From Rheinheimera sp. (GTDB lineage: Bacteria > Pseudomonadota > Gammaproteobacteria > Enterobacterales > Alteromonadaceae), in assembly GCF_020217005.1 (NCBI RefSeq), contig NZ_JAIWOI010000236.1, positions 1 to 10,000 of the forward strand: a DNA stretch of 10,000 bases, written 5' to 3'. Position numbers and translations under genes: made by a program. The notes under the pieces were generated by a model. It worked only from the letters and a program-made list of their open reading frames with translations. It was not told the origin of the DNA and searched no databases. Positions 1 to 7,389 of the stretch are shown here, piece after piece. Numbering within the stretch: the stretch's first letter is position 1; every line of letters starts with the position of its first letter.

Positions 1-1346
1 TTCAGGCCCTGTGCAGTGCCAATCCATATGCTTCCGTCCTGTAAAGGCAGTATGGCCCTGACTTCGTTAGATAATAAACCTGAATTCCGATCCACCAGCT
101 TAGTCACCTGGCCACTGCTGTATATAAACAGACCTGCAGCATAAGTACCGATCAGCACATCGCCGGAGGAGGTTTCGGCCAGACTTAATACCGATTGCTC
201 AGGCACTAAGTTTTTCTCAGTCACAAGCTTCCCATTCAGATAACGAGCAACACCACGGGCAGTACCAATCCAGAGACTACCGTCAGAATGTTGTAATACA
301 GTCCGGACGAAATTGTCGGGCAATCCTTGTTCAGTACTTAAGGTGGTAAAGGGAGCATCCCGCAGGCGGAATAAGCCGCCATTGGTACCTAACCAGATAC
401 TGTGTTCATGATCTTCAAAAATGGTCAATACCCTGTTGTTTGGCATGCCATGTCTGGCCGTCAGCTGTTCTAGGCCATAATTACTTAGACGGAAAATCCC
501 TTCCTCTACTGTGCCTATCCACAAATCGCCCTGATGATCAACCAGCAGTCTGGAAATGGCGGTTTGCTGCAATTCAGCTTGTACTAAAACAAAGTCATTA
601 CCCTGTCTCTGATACAAGCCCCGTTCAGTCCCCAAATATAAGCTGTTGTTGTAGTTAGCCAGAGCAAACACAGGAATTTTAGGGCTTTGCGGAACAGGAT
701 TCAGCTTTCCCTGCTGCAAATGCACCAGACCTTCAGCAGTTCCTACCCAAAGTCCATCTTTGTCGTCGTTGAATAAACTGTAAATGGTATTGCTCGGTAA
801 GCCGTGATGACGGGTCCACTGCTGGCGTGTTCCATCTGTTTGCAGGCAAAACAATCCACCGCCTTCAGTGCCTACCCATAACTGGCCTTTTGCATCGCCC
901 CTTACTTCATTCACAAGCGACGACACAGGATCTACCGGTCGCCATTGTTGATCCTCTAATAAGGCTACCCCCCCTCTTGATCCTCCCAATAGCAAACGAC
1001 CTTTAGGATCTAAATGCAAAGCACGGATACCAGAATCAGGTAAACCCGTTTGTTGTTCACGGCCAAAGACTTTAAATTCACGGCCATTGTATCGGGCCAC
1101 CCCTTCCCAGGTAGCAAACCAGAGGTAACCGTCAGGCGTCTGACTGATACTATTGATGGTGTTGTGAGGTAATCCCTGGCGGGTATTCCAGCTTTCGCGG
1201 AAATAGTCTGTTAAGGCTGCGGTAGCTGCCACTGCATTAAAAGGCAAGCACAACCATAGCTGCAACAACAGTAAAGCTGAGCAAAGTCCGGTGCTTCTTT
1301 TGGCTAAGATTTTGATATATTTGAAACAAACTAACATCAGCGCCAT
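1..1346 (-). CDS. Two-component-regulator propeller sensor protein, N-terminal part (runs off left edge)
   Basis: The minus-strand frame stays open from an ATG at 1346 to the window edge, about 448 codons. The first 45 or so residues look like a Sec signal: a basic stretch (KYIKILAKRS), a leucine-rich core (ALLLLQLWLCLPF) and an Ala-x-Ala-type end (NAVAA). What follows is a chain of about ten beta-propeller blades of roughly 40-45 residues, each built like GLPxNxI-x(n)-DGxLWxGTxxGLxR; examples are GLPHNTINSI, GYLWFATWEG, GLPSNTIYSL, GMPNNRVLTI, GLPDNFVRTV and SIWIGTARGV. Such repeats (Reg_prop) form the periplasmic sensor of hybrid two-component systems and of some GGDEF proteins. The output domain is off-window, so kinase versus diguanylate cyclase cannot be decided. 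A second in-frame ATG lies at 1337; neither has a convincing ribosome site. An in-frame stop lies 18 nt upstream of the first ATG. Being next to a sugar operon suggests carbohydrate sensing, which is inference. Confidence 0.85.
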   Translation of the reverse strand, partial: MALMLVCFKYIKILAKRSTGLCSALLLLQLWLCLPFNAVAATAALTDYFRESWNTRQGLPHNTINSISQTPDGYLWFATWEGVARYNGREFKVFGREQQTGLPDSGIRALHLDPKGRLLLGGSRGGVALLEDQQWRPVDPVSSLVNEVRGDAKGQLWVGTEGGGLFCLQTDGTRQQWTRHHGLPSNTIYSLFNDDKDGLWVGTAEGLVHLQQGKLNPVPQSPKIPVFALANYNNSLYLGTERGLYQRQGNDFVLVQAELQQTAISRLLVDHQGDLWIGTVEEGIFRLSNYGLEQLTARHGMPNNRVLTIFEDHEHSIWLGTNGGLFRLRDAPFTTLSTEQGLPDNFVRTVLQHSDGSLWIGTARGVARYLNGKLVTEKNLVPEQSVLSLAETSSGDVLIGTYAAGLFIYSSGQVTKLVDRNSGLLSNEVRAILPLQDGSIWIGTAQGL

Positions 1347-1445
1347 CCCAGTCAGCAGATGGTTTCATTTTTTCTAATAAAACCACCTTACTCTATTTTT
1401 ATGACCGGGAAAACTAAAAAAATATAAATTCGAATGACGTTATGG

Positions 1446-2480
1446 TTACGCTTTTGTTACAACCTGAGCTGTAGATTCCCGCACTACTAATGTTGGTGCG
1501 ACTTTGGCAGCGACCTGTTGAGCTGCTTTATCATTTTGTTCAATGACCATGATCATTTTGGTGGTAGCCAGCTGCGCCATTTGCCGCACAGGACGACGGA
1601 TCGTCGTTAAAGCAGGGATCACTCTGGACGCTAGTAAGTTGTCATCAAAGCCCGCCACAGACAGTTGCTGTGGAATGGCGATGCCCATTTGATGCGCCAC
1701 TTTCAGCACACCGGCTGCCATTTGATCATTGTTCGCGAAAATAGCTGTAGGCAAAGGTGTTTGACTCAGCAGACTGCGGGCACACTCGATGCCGGTTTCA
1801 TAAGTGTTATTGCCCTCCATGATCCGCTCAGCCTTGAGTGTAATACCATAAGCTGACAAGCCTAATTTGAAACCTTCCATCCGCTCAGTAGAGGATTTAT
1901 AACGCTGCGGACCGCTGATAAAGGCGATATCCTGATGCCCCAGCTGAGCAAAATAGCGAGCCATTTCGGCGGCGGCCGAGCGGTCATCCGACACCACAAT
2001 ATGTTGGGGCTCATCGATGCTAACCGAAGTCAGCCGCACATAAGGACGGCCAGCATTTTTTAGTGCTTCGGCCAATGACTCCAGTTCAGAGACTGGCGGC
2101 AGTACTATCACCCCATCCAGTTTGGATCTGTTGATAAAGTTCAGACAGTCCTGCACTAGCGTTTCACTGCGGTAGCGGCAAGGGTGCACGACCAGCTCGT
2201 AACCCAAAGTTGAACAAATCTCCAGAACTCCCCGCTGTACGTCGTCTAAATACAAAGCATCAGGGTTGTCATAGATTAAACCCAACAAATAGGAACGGCT
2301 GGACGCTAGACCACGGGCCTGAGTGTTTGGCGAATAATTCAGTTCAGCAATAATTTTTTCGACCCTGACTCTGGTGCTATCACCGACGCTTAAAGAGCCA
2401 TTGATCACCCGCGACACTGTGCGCTTGGACACACCGGCCAGACGAGCGACATCATTAATGGTCGAACTTTTTTGTATCAT
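1446..2480 (-). CDS. LacI-family transcriptional regulator
   Basis: This is a 344-residue protein, normal for LacI/GalR repressors. Residues 7-27 form the helix-turn-helix (INDVARLAGVSKRTVSRVIN). Residues 49-63 carry the hinge, with the ARGLA motif whose leucine (L58) normally wedges into the centre of the operator. The rest is a periplasmic-binding-protein-like effector domain ending in the typical GFDDNLLASRVIPALTTIRRP segment. It lies 12 nt downstream of the IclR-type gene and has an AGGA ribosome site, so it is the last gene of the dctPQM operon. Family knowledge predicts a dimer that binds a CG-centred palindrome and is released by a sugar or sugar acid. The two CG-centred sites before the TonB receptor (8422-8468) are the natural candidates for its targets, but this link is inferred. 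The ligand cannot be read from the sequence. Confidence 0.95.
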   Translation of the reverse strand: MIQKSSTINDVARLAGVSKRTVSRVINGSLSVGDSTRVRVEKIIAELNYSPNTQARGLASSRSYLLGLIYDNPDALYLDDVQRGVLEICSTLGYELVVHPCRYRSETLVQDCLNFINRSKLDGVIVLPPVSELESLAEALKNAGRPYVRLTSVSIDEPQHIVVSDDRSAAAEMARYFAQLGHQDIAFISGPQRYKSSTERMEGFKLGLSAYGITLKAERIMEGNNTYETGIECARSLLSQTPLPTAIFANNDQMAAGVLKVAHQMGIAIPQQLSVAGFDDNLLASRVIPALTTIRRPVRQMAQLATTKMIMVIEQNDKAAQQVAAKVAPTLVVRESTAQVVTKA

Positions 2481-2492
2481 CCACTATTCCTA

Positions 2493-3269
2493 TTATTTAT
2501 CGTTGGCCAATAAAGCAGGCCTATAACAAGCCAGACTGATTTCAATGGCTGCTTGTTTTACTGCAGCAACCAAGTCAGGGATACGTTGTTTGCATAAAAT
2601 ACTGGTTAGGCCTGTGACACCAACGGAAGCCACCACTGAGCCCTGAGCATTACGGATTGGCACAGCAATACAACGCACATTGGCCTGATACTCCTGATCA
2701 TCCAGGGCATAACCCCGTCCCAGAACACTTTGCAATTCTACCCGCAAGCCAGCCAGATCGGTAATGCTTTGTGGTGTCCGCGCGGCCATGTGCTGCAGAC
2801 CAGGCAAAGTTGTCAGTTGATCAAAATAGTTAAAAGCTAAAAACACTTTGCCACCGGCAGAGCAATGCAGATCAGCCAGAAATCCTGGCCGTGCAGCTAA
2901 ATGACTTGGGTTAGGACTGTCACAAACTTCTGCGATTAAAGCGCCGTCCGGCCGCGGCAAGGCCAGGTGACTGGTAAGCCCTGTCTGTATAGTAAGTTTA
3001 TGCAACACAGGCACAGCCAACTGATGTAAATGATGGTGCTGTAGCAGATCCAGCCCCATTTTGTACAAGCTACTGCCGACCCGATATTTCTTACCTTCCT
3101 TGTATAACATTTGCTGCTGACAAAGTGTCTGTAGTATGCGAAAGGCGCTGGTTCTGGGCACCGATAGCTGCTGTTCAAGCTGAGATAAAGTTAAGCCAGA
3201 ACCTGATGCCGCCACTAACTCCATCATGCGGCAGGCATTGGCAAGATTTGGGATTAAATAGCTGGTCAT
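2493..3269 (-). CDS. IclR-family transcriptional regulator (KdgR-like role possible)
   Basis: This 258-residue protein has the IclR layout. A winged helix-turn-helix spans about residues 7-66, with recognition-helix region SVPRTSAFRILQTL and wing KEGKKYRVG. An effector domain follows from about residue 85, including LHCSAGGKVFLAF (134-146) and the late RCIAVPIRN and VASVGVTG segments. It starts 8 nt after the dctM stop with GGAG upstream and is followed 12 nt later by the LacI-type gene, so it is co-transcribed with the transporter. IclR proteins that control pectin and KDG genes (KdgR in enterobacteria) are released by KDG. Given the kduI, kduD and TRAP context a similar role is likely, but the sequence alone does not prove orthology, so no symbol is given. 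Its candidate target is the A/T-rich palindrome at 8271-8292. Confidence 0.93.
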   Translation of the reverse strand: MTSYLIPNLANACRMMELVAASGSGLTLSQLEQQLSVPRTSAFRILQTLCQQQMLYKEGKKYRVGSSLYKMGLDLLQHHHLHQLAVPVLHKLTIQTGLTSHLALPRPDGALIAEVCDSPNPSHLAARPGFLADLHCSAGGKVFLAFNYFDQLTTLPGLQHMAARTPQSITDLAGLRVELQSVLGRGYALDDQEYQANVRCIAVPIRNAQGSVVASVGVTGLTSILCKQRIPDLVAAVKQAAIEISLACYRPALLANDK

Positions 3270-3277
3270 TACAGCTC

Positions 3278-4573
3278 CTAAAGCCCAAATAAGCTGGGCA
3301 AAAATTCACTGATCGCCGGCACGTAAGTCACCAGCAGCAGAACTACAACCATGGATGCATACATAGGTAGCAGTGGCTTGATGAGCGACTCGAGCTTAGT
3401 TTTAGCCACAGCACAAGCGACAAACAACACGCTACCTACAGGAGGAGAAATTAAACCAATCGACAGGTTTAAAATCATCATAATGCCAAAATGCAATGGA
3501 CTCATGCCCAGCTCAACCGCCACAGGCAGGAATATAGGGGTGAAAATCAGCACTGCGGGTGTCATGTCCATAAAGGCCCCTACTACCAATAAAATAATAT
3601 TGATCAATAACAGAATCAGCAGCGGATTTTCACTTAAGGTCAATAATCCCTGGCTGACAGTTTGTGGGATATTCTCGTAGGATAAAATCCAGGACATAGC
3701 GGCTGAAGTTGCAATAAGCGCCATCACTATGGCTGTGGTTTCAGCTGATTTCAGCAAAATTGCTGGTAGCTCTTTTACCTTGACTTCACGATACACGCAA
3801 ACCGCCAGAATAAAGGAATAGACTACAGCTATGGCACCTGCTTCAGTAGCGGTAAAAGCGCCACTGATAATGCCGCCTATCACTAAAATAATCATCAGCA
3901 GGCTAGGAATAGCTGCCGCCATTTTTTTAAAGGTTAAAGACAAGGGCAGACGGGCCGCTAAAGGATAACCTTTCATTTTGGCGTAGCCGGCACAGACCAG
4001 CATCAACCCCAACCCGAGCAAAATACCCGGTAAGTACCCGGCGACAAATAATGCGGCTATAGATACCCCGCCGCTGGCAATGGCGTAAACAATCATTATA
4101 TTACTGGGCGGGATCAACATCCCCGTTGTTGCAGCTGCAGCTGTCACAGCTGCACTGTAATTGACCTCATAGCCCTGCTTTTTCATCTCTGGCACCATAA
4201 AACTGCCTATCGCAGAAGTTGCAGCTACAGCAGAACCTGAAATAGCGCCAAATAACATGCAGGACAACACATTCACTAAGGCTAATCCTCCGGGCAAACT
4301 GCCCACTAAGGCCATAGCGGCTTCAATCAAACGTTTGGCTATACCACCACGCCCCATCAACAGGCCTGAGAGTACAAAAAACGGGATGGCCAACAAGGCG
4401 AAGCTATTTAAACCTCCTGCCATTCGTTGCGCCAGTGTAGTCACAGCAGGCAATAAATCCATCGACAGCAACATAGTGCACAATGTCGCTAAACCAATAC
4501 AAAAGGAAATCGGCACGTTCAGTAACAATAAAAGAAAAAATACGCTCACTAAAATAAGTGCAGACCATTCCAT
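3278..4573 (-). CDS. dctM: TRAP transporter large permease subunit (DctM family)
   Basis: This 431-residue, very hydrophobic protein is the usual length for a 12-helix TRAP large subunit (DctM/SiaM type), the inner-membrane sodium-coupled transport channel. Typical stretches are visible: NVPISFCIGLA near the start, AIPFFVLSGLLM, the glycine/serine-rich LFGAISGSAVAATSAIG (about 108-124), the GMLIPPSN helix break and its second-half counterpart NLSIGLISPPVG. These Gly/Ser/Pro loops correspond to the hairpin regions that hold sodium and substrate in the family. Its ATG overlaps the dctQ stop by one base (TAATG), a common sign of translational coupling. Together with dctP and dctQ it makes a complete transporter. 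The substrate is predicted to be an acidic sugar from the neighbours, not from this subunit. Confidence 0.96.
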   Translation of the reverse strand: MEWSALILVSVFFLLLLLNVPISFCIGLATLCTMLLSMDLLPAVTTLAQRMAGGLNSFALLAIPFFVLSGLLMGRGGIAKRLIEAAMALVGSLPGGLALVNVLSCMLFGAISGSAVAATSAIGSFMVPEMKKQGYEVNYSAAVTAAAATTGMLIPPSNIMIVYAIASGGVSIAALFVAGYLPGILLGLGLMLVCAGYAKMKGYPLAARLPLSLTFKKMAAAIPSLLMIILVIGGIISGAFTATEAGAIAVVYSFILAVCVYREVKVKELPAILLKSAETTAIVMALIATSAAMSWILSYENIPQTVSQGLLTLSENPLLILLLINIILLVVGAFMDMTPAVLIFTPIFLPVAVELGMSPLHFGIMMILNLSIGLISPPVGSVLFVACAVAKTKLESLIKPLLPMYASMVVVLLLVTYVPAISEFLPSLFGL

Positions 4574-5073
4574 TATTCAGACTCCTCTGCCGGAACTAAT
4601 TGAATTTTCGCCGCCAGGCAGCGCAGCTGACATAGCCCATAAAAAGCAATCAAAACCCCAGCTAAGGGCAAGACCATATAGATCCAGGCGATTCGGATAC
4701 CCAAAGCTGCCGACATTTGATTGAGCTCATAGGTAAGCCAAACCAATTCTCCTCCACCCCATACCATTACTATGGAAGAAAACACCACCACTGCGGCGGT
4801 CAGCACAAAAGCGATACGATGTTGCCATAGAGGCGGCATTCTGCTGGTAACAATATCAAGTCCCAAATGTTGACCAGTTCTGTATGCATAAGCTGCACCC
4901 AACATGGCAATCCATAGCAGTAAACAACGGGCAATTTCTTCAGTCATTGAACTTGGGTTTGTTAACACAAAACGGGATAACACTTGCCAGCACACCACCA
5001 ACACTATGGCAGCCATTAAGAACATGAGGCTACGTTTTAAAAGCCAATCTACCCACAGCACTAATTTAGTCAT
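4573..5073 (-). CDS. dctQ: TRAP transporter small permease subunit (DctQ family)
   Basis: The product is 166 residues with four predicted membrane helices (about 14-34, 48-66, 85-106 and 124-146), the standard DctQ topology. The motif VCWQVLSRFVLTNPSSMTEE (about 27-46), ending in a T-EE pair, is characteristic of the family. I start it at 5073 rather than at the longer in-frame ATG at 5109, because 5073 is preceded by a strong GGAGGTG ribosome site, the protein then begins at MTKLVLWVD as family members do, and the overlap with dctP shrinks to 8 nt. DctQ partners with DctM in the inner membrane to form the translocating unit. Its stop overlaps the dctM start (TAATG), so the three subunits are probably made in step. 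Confidence 0.94.
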   Translation of the reverse strand: MTKLVLWVDWLLKRSLMFLMAAIVLVVCWQVLSRFVLTNPSSMTEEIARCLLLWIAMLGAAYAYRTGQHLGLDIVTSRMPPLWQHRIAFVLTAAVVVFSSIVMVWGGGELVWLTYELNQMSAALGIRIAWIYMVLPLAGVLIAFYGLCQLRCLAAKIQLVPAEESE

Positions 5074-6082
5074 TGGACACCTCCACTGTTTCAACCTGAA
5101 CCTGCGCAATTTCGGCCATCAGATTACCAACCTCGGTGCCCTGCAGAGATTGATGCAGTGGCTGCACAGCGGCAGCAAAAGCGGCTTTATCCGGGTAAAT
5201 CACTTCAACCCCCGCAGCTTTCACTTTGGCAAGGGCATCGTCACTGGCTTTTTGCCATAATTCCCGCTGGAAACGTACCGAGTCTTTCATCGCCAGTTCC
5301 AGCCAAGCTTGTTGCTCCCTGCTCAGGCTATTCCAGACAGGCAAACTCATTAAAATCACATCCGGAACTGAAGTATGCTCGTCCAGACTGTAGTATTTGG
5401 ACAGTTCGTAATGGCGGGACAAATAGAAACTTGGCGGATTATTTTCCGCGCCATCCACCACACCTTGTTGCAAGGCGGTATAAAGCTCGCCCCAATCCAC
5501 CGGAGTAGCCGCGCCACCTAAAGTTTGTACCATCTGTACTGAGGTTTGACTATTTGGAACCCTAAACTTTAAGCCTTTTAAATCACCCGGCTCACGCACC
5601 GCTTTGTTTGTCGTGTAAAAACTGCGGCTGCCAGCATCGTAATAACCTAAACCATGCAAGCGGGCTCCATGCATCGAATTGAGCAAATCCTGACCTATAG
5701 GACCATTTAAAACAGCCCACAAATGAGCACTGTCCCTGAACACGTAAGGCACACTAAAGACCTGCATTCTGGGCACAAAACCTTCCAGTGGGCTTGCGGA
5801 TACTTTAGTTAAAGCCAGGCTGCCAATTTGCAGCAGTTCGATAAGCTCACGCTCTGAACCCAGCTGGCCGCCGCTGTAGATCTGAATATGCATCTGACCT
5901 TTGGAGTAGTGCTCCAACCTTTGAGCCATAAACACCATAGCTTTGTGAACTACGTGCTCCTGATCCAGAGAATGCCCCATCCGTAAGGTGATCTGCTCTT
6001 GCTGACGCTGACAGCCTGTCGTGAATAGCAGAGTCGTCAAACCGCAGCACAGCAGCACGCCGCGCAGTGAAAAGAGTTTCAT
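5066..6082 (-). CDS. dctP: TRAP transporter substrate-binding protein (DctP family), probable lipoprotein, hexuronate-type
   Basis: This 338-residue protein is the extracytoplasmic binding component. Residues 1-23 form a signal sequence ending LLFTTGC, a slightly unusual lipobox with Cys24, so the mature protein may be lipid-anchored rather than free. The DctP fold is clear: LRMGHSLDQEHVVHKAM (33-49), SGGQLGSERELIELLQIGSL (70-89), YYDAGSRSFYTTNKAVREP (147-165), LKFRVPNSQ (171-179), GAATPVDWGELYTALQQGVV (190-209) and DGAENNPPSFY (210-220). Arg174 in KFRVPNSQ matches the family arginine that clamps the substrate carboxylate. The ENNP segment resembles binding proteins assigned to uronates, and kduI and kduD nearby support this, but the exact ligand (galacturonate, glucuronate, an unsaturated uronate or KDG) is open. 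It is the first gene of a five-gene operon; a GGTAGG-like ribosome site precedes it. Confidence 0.95.
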   Translation of the reverse strand: MKLFSLRGVLLCCGLTTLLFTTGCQRQQEQITLRMGHSLDQEHVVHKAMVFMAQRLEHYSKGQMHIQIYSGGQLGSERELIELLQIGSLALTKVSASPLEGFVPRMQVFSVPYVFRDSAHLWAVLNGPIGQDLLNSMHGARLHGLGYYDAGSRSFYTTNKAVREPGDLKGLKFRVPNSQTSVQMVQTLGGAATPVDWGELYTALQQGVVDGAENNPPSFYLSRHYELSKYYSLDEHTSVPDVILMSLPVWNSLSREQQAWLELAMKDSVRFQRELWQKASDDALAKVKAAGVEVIYPDKAAFAAAVQPLHQSLQGTEVGNLMAEIAQVQVETVEVSND

Positions 6083-6400
6083 CGTCTAACCTACCTGTTG
6101 CTTTCCCTTTGTGCCTAAAGCTGCTGCATTATTGACGAAGTTCTGTCGTTCCCATCACATAAGGCGCTCTGTGTATCGGAACTCAAGCCCTAGTCGCCTC
6201 AGTGAAGCGCCTGTTTACTCAGGGATATATTTTTTATAAGTCAGCGCTCGTACCGCTGGCGCTGTCGAAGGACACACTGTCTAGTGCAGTGATTGTTATC
6301 CTTTATACCCAAGTCGCCCCTTGCTCAGAAACTCGCGGCTTGAGGTCACTTGCTGTAGTACACTTTACTAAATGGAGCTCTCCCCAGAGCTCCAAAACCC
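6083..6400. other. Intergenic region between dctP and kduI (dctP leader; no gene seen)
   Basis: I see no credible gene in these 318 bases; the short plus-strand frame crossing them has no ribosome site and runs antisense into kduI. The left part must hold the minus-strand promoter and leader of dctP. The best minus-strand -10 match is AATAAT at 6133-6128, but no good -35 lies at the right distance, so the promoter may need an activator or be elsewhere. An imperfect inverted repeat, CAGCGC (6242-6247) with GCGCTG (6259-6264), could form a 6-bp stem without a T-run. The right end carries the hairpin listed separately. No copy of the palindromes found before the receptor or kduD was recognised here. 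Confidence 0.6.
6373..6394 (-). terminator. Probable hairpin terminator downstream of kduI
   Basis: A perfect 9-bp stem, TGGAGCTCT pairing with AGAGCTCCA around a four-base loop (CCCC on the plus strand), begins 7 nt after the kduI stop. Position and stability fit a transcript end for kduD-kduI. On the minus strand it is followed by ATTTAG rather than a run of T, so termination may be weak or the hairpin may instead protect the 3' end of the message. Read on the plus strand, AAAA follows, which is no terminator tract. Confidence 0.55.
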
Positions 6401-7243
6401 TTATCGCAATTGATCTGGACCAAACTTATCCATATCGTGATAATCCAGATTCTCACCAGCCATACCCCAAATAAAGGCGTAACTGCCCGTACCTACGCCA
6501 CTATGAATAGACCAGGGTGGAGAAACCACGGCCTGTTCGTTGCCCAGCCACAAATGTCTGGTTTCTGTAGGTTCTCCCATAAAGTGGCACACCGCCTGAC
6601 CTGGGGTCAGGTCAAAGTAGAAATAGGCTTCCATCCGTCTGTCATGCTGATGCGCTGGCATAGTATTCCAAACACTGCCCTGACTCAGCACTGTTAAGCC
6701 CATTTGCAGCTGGCAGGTCTGTACCACCTCTTTAATCATCAACTGATAAATAACGCGCTCATTACTGGTGGCTAAGGCCCCCATCTCCAGCTTTTTACAT
6801 TGATTCATCCGCACATGCTGCACCGGATAACTGTGATGAGCTGGGGTAGAATTTAAGTAAAACTTGGCGGGCTCATTAGCCTTTAGACTATGGAAACTGA
6901 CATTCTTACAGCCCATCCCGAGATACAAAGCTTCTTTGTTCGCCAGCTCGTATTGAACACCGTCCACTTCGACAAAACCTGTACCGCCGACGTTGATCAC
7001 ACCCAATTCACGGCGCTGCAGAAAAAACTCAGCTTTCAGCGCATCCACAGTTTGCAATGTAACAGGCGCCTGTACCGGCACTGCACTGCCGACTATCAAA
7101 CGTTCGTAGTGGGTGTAACACAATACCAGTTGATCGGCCTGCATCAGGTTATCGATCAGAAAATTCTGCCGCAGCTTTTCGGTGTCATAGTGTTTGACGT
7201 CATTCGGCGCCGTGGCAAAACGGTTTTCAAAAATTACATTCAT
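6401..7243 (-). CDS. kduI: 5-dehydro-4-deoxy-D-glucuronate isomerase (4-deoxy-L-threo-5-hexosulose-uronate ketol-isomerase)
   Basis: KduI (EC 5.3.1.17) isomerises 4-deoxy-L-threo-5-hexosulose uronate, released when unsaturated uronides are cleaved, to 3-deoxy-D-glycero-2,5-hexodiulosonate in the cytoplasm. The 280-residue length matches the family. Residues 197-205 (AHQHDRRME) and 246-248 (IHS) supply His198, His200, Glu205 and His247, which correspond, offset by two, to the zinc ligands of the E. coli enzyme. Other family landmarks are RRELGVINVGGTG (77-89), LGMGCKNVSF (108-117), STPAHHSYP (132-140) and the C-terminal ENLDYHDMDKFGPDQLR. The start is set at 7243 (MNVIFENRF), which has AGGAG six bases upstream; a longer frame to 7309 adds 22 unrelated residues. 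It follows kduD on the same strand after a 146-nt gap and ends just before a hairpin. Confidence 0.97.
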   Translation of the reverse strand: MNVIFENRFATAPNDVKHYDTEKLRQNFLIDNLMQADQLVLCYTHYERLIVGSAVPVQAPVTLQTVDALKAEFFLQRRELGVINVGGTGFVEVDGVQYELANKEALYLGMGCKNVSFHSLKANEPAKFYLNSTPAHHSYPVQHVRMNQCKKLEMGALATSNERVIYQLMIKEVVQTCQLQMGLTVLSQGSVWNTMPAHQHDRRMEAYFYFDLTPGQAVCHFMGEPTETRHLWLGNEQAVVSPPWSIHSGVGTGSYAFIWGMAGENLDYHDMDKFGPDQLR

Positions 7244-7389
7244 GTTTTTCTCCTGCAAAAACCAAAGTAATTGACGCTGCAACGAGGCGCCAAGTGACCG
7301 GGCCCCCAATCACACAGGCGTACTATGTGGTTGAGGCGAGAAACGCGGTCAACAAAGTTGCGGCTTTAAGTAAGCAGATTTGGCGCACT
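7244..7389 (-). other. kduD-kduI intergenic gap
   Basis: This 146-nt gap between two genes of one pathway contains no evident coding sequence or strong hairpin. On the minus strand TTGACC lies upstream of CATAGT, but the 19-base spacing is long, so a separate kduI promoter is only a possibility. The kduI ribosome site (AGGAG) lies at its left end. Confidence 0.4.

Noticed and set aside
1320-1331. TTTGAAACAAAC, resembling half of an enterobacterial KdgR box
   Set aside because: Only one arm is present, and it falls inside the signal-peptide coding part of the propeller gene.
1237-1368. A 43-codon minus-strand frame with a hydrophobic end overlapping the start of the propeller gene in another frame
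   Set aside because: It has no ribosome site, and the propeller frame itself already supplies a complete signal peptide, so there is no need to invoke a frameshift or a leader peptide.
3351-3680. Plus-strand frames antisense to dctM, dctQ, dctP and lacI
   Set aside because: They are shadows of well-supported minus-strand genes with no family features of their own.
5074-5109. Upstream extension of dctQ by 12 residues
   Set aside because: The ATG at 5073 has a strong GGAGGTG site and a family-typical start; the extension only deepens the overlap with dctP.
6108-6115. TTTGTGCC upstream of dctP, identical to the right arm of the kduD-side palindrome
   Set aside because: The expected left arm is absent at the matching distance; an 8-base match alone is likely by chance.
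6251-6264. TACCGCTGGCGCTG as a further LacI-type operator upstream of dctP
   Set aside because: In the best alignment only about 9 of 14 positions match the core, the symmetry is poor, and it lies far from the dctP start.
6202-6474. Plus-strand 90-codon frame in the dctP-kduI gap
   Set aside because: It has no ribosome site, crosses the hairpin and runs antisense into kduI; the composition is not protein-like.
7244-7309. Upstream extension of kduI by 22 residues
   Set aside because: The ATG at 7243 has an AGGAG site and gives the family's normal N-terminus and length.
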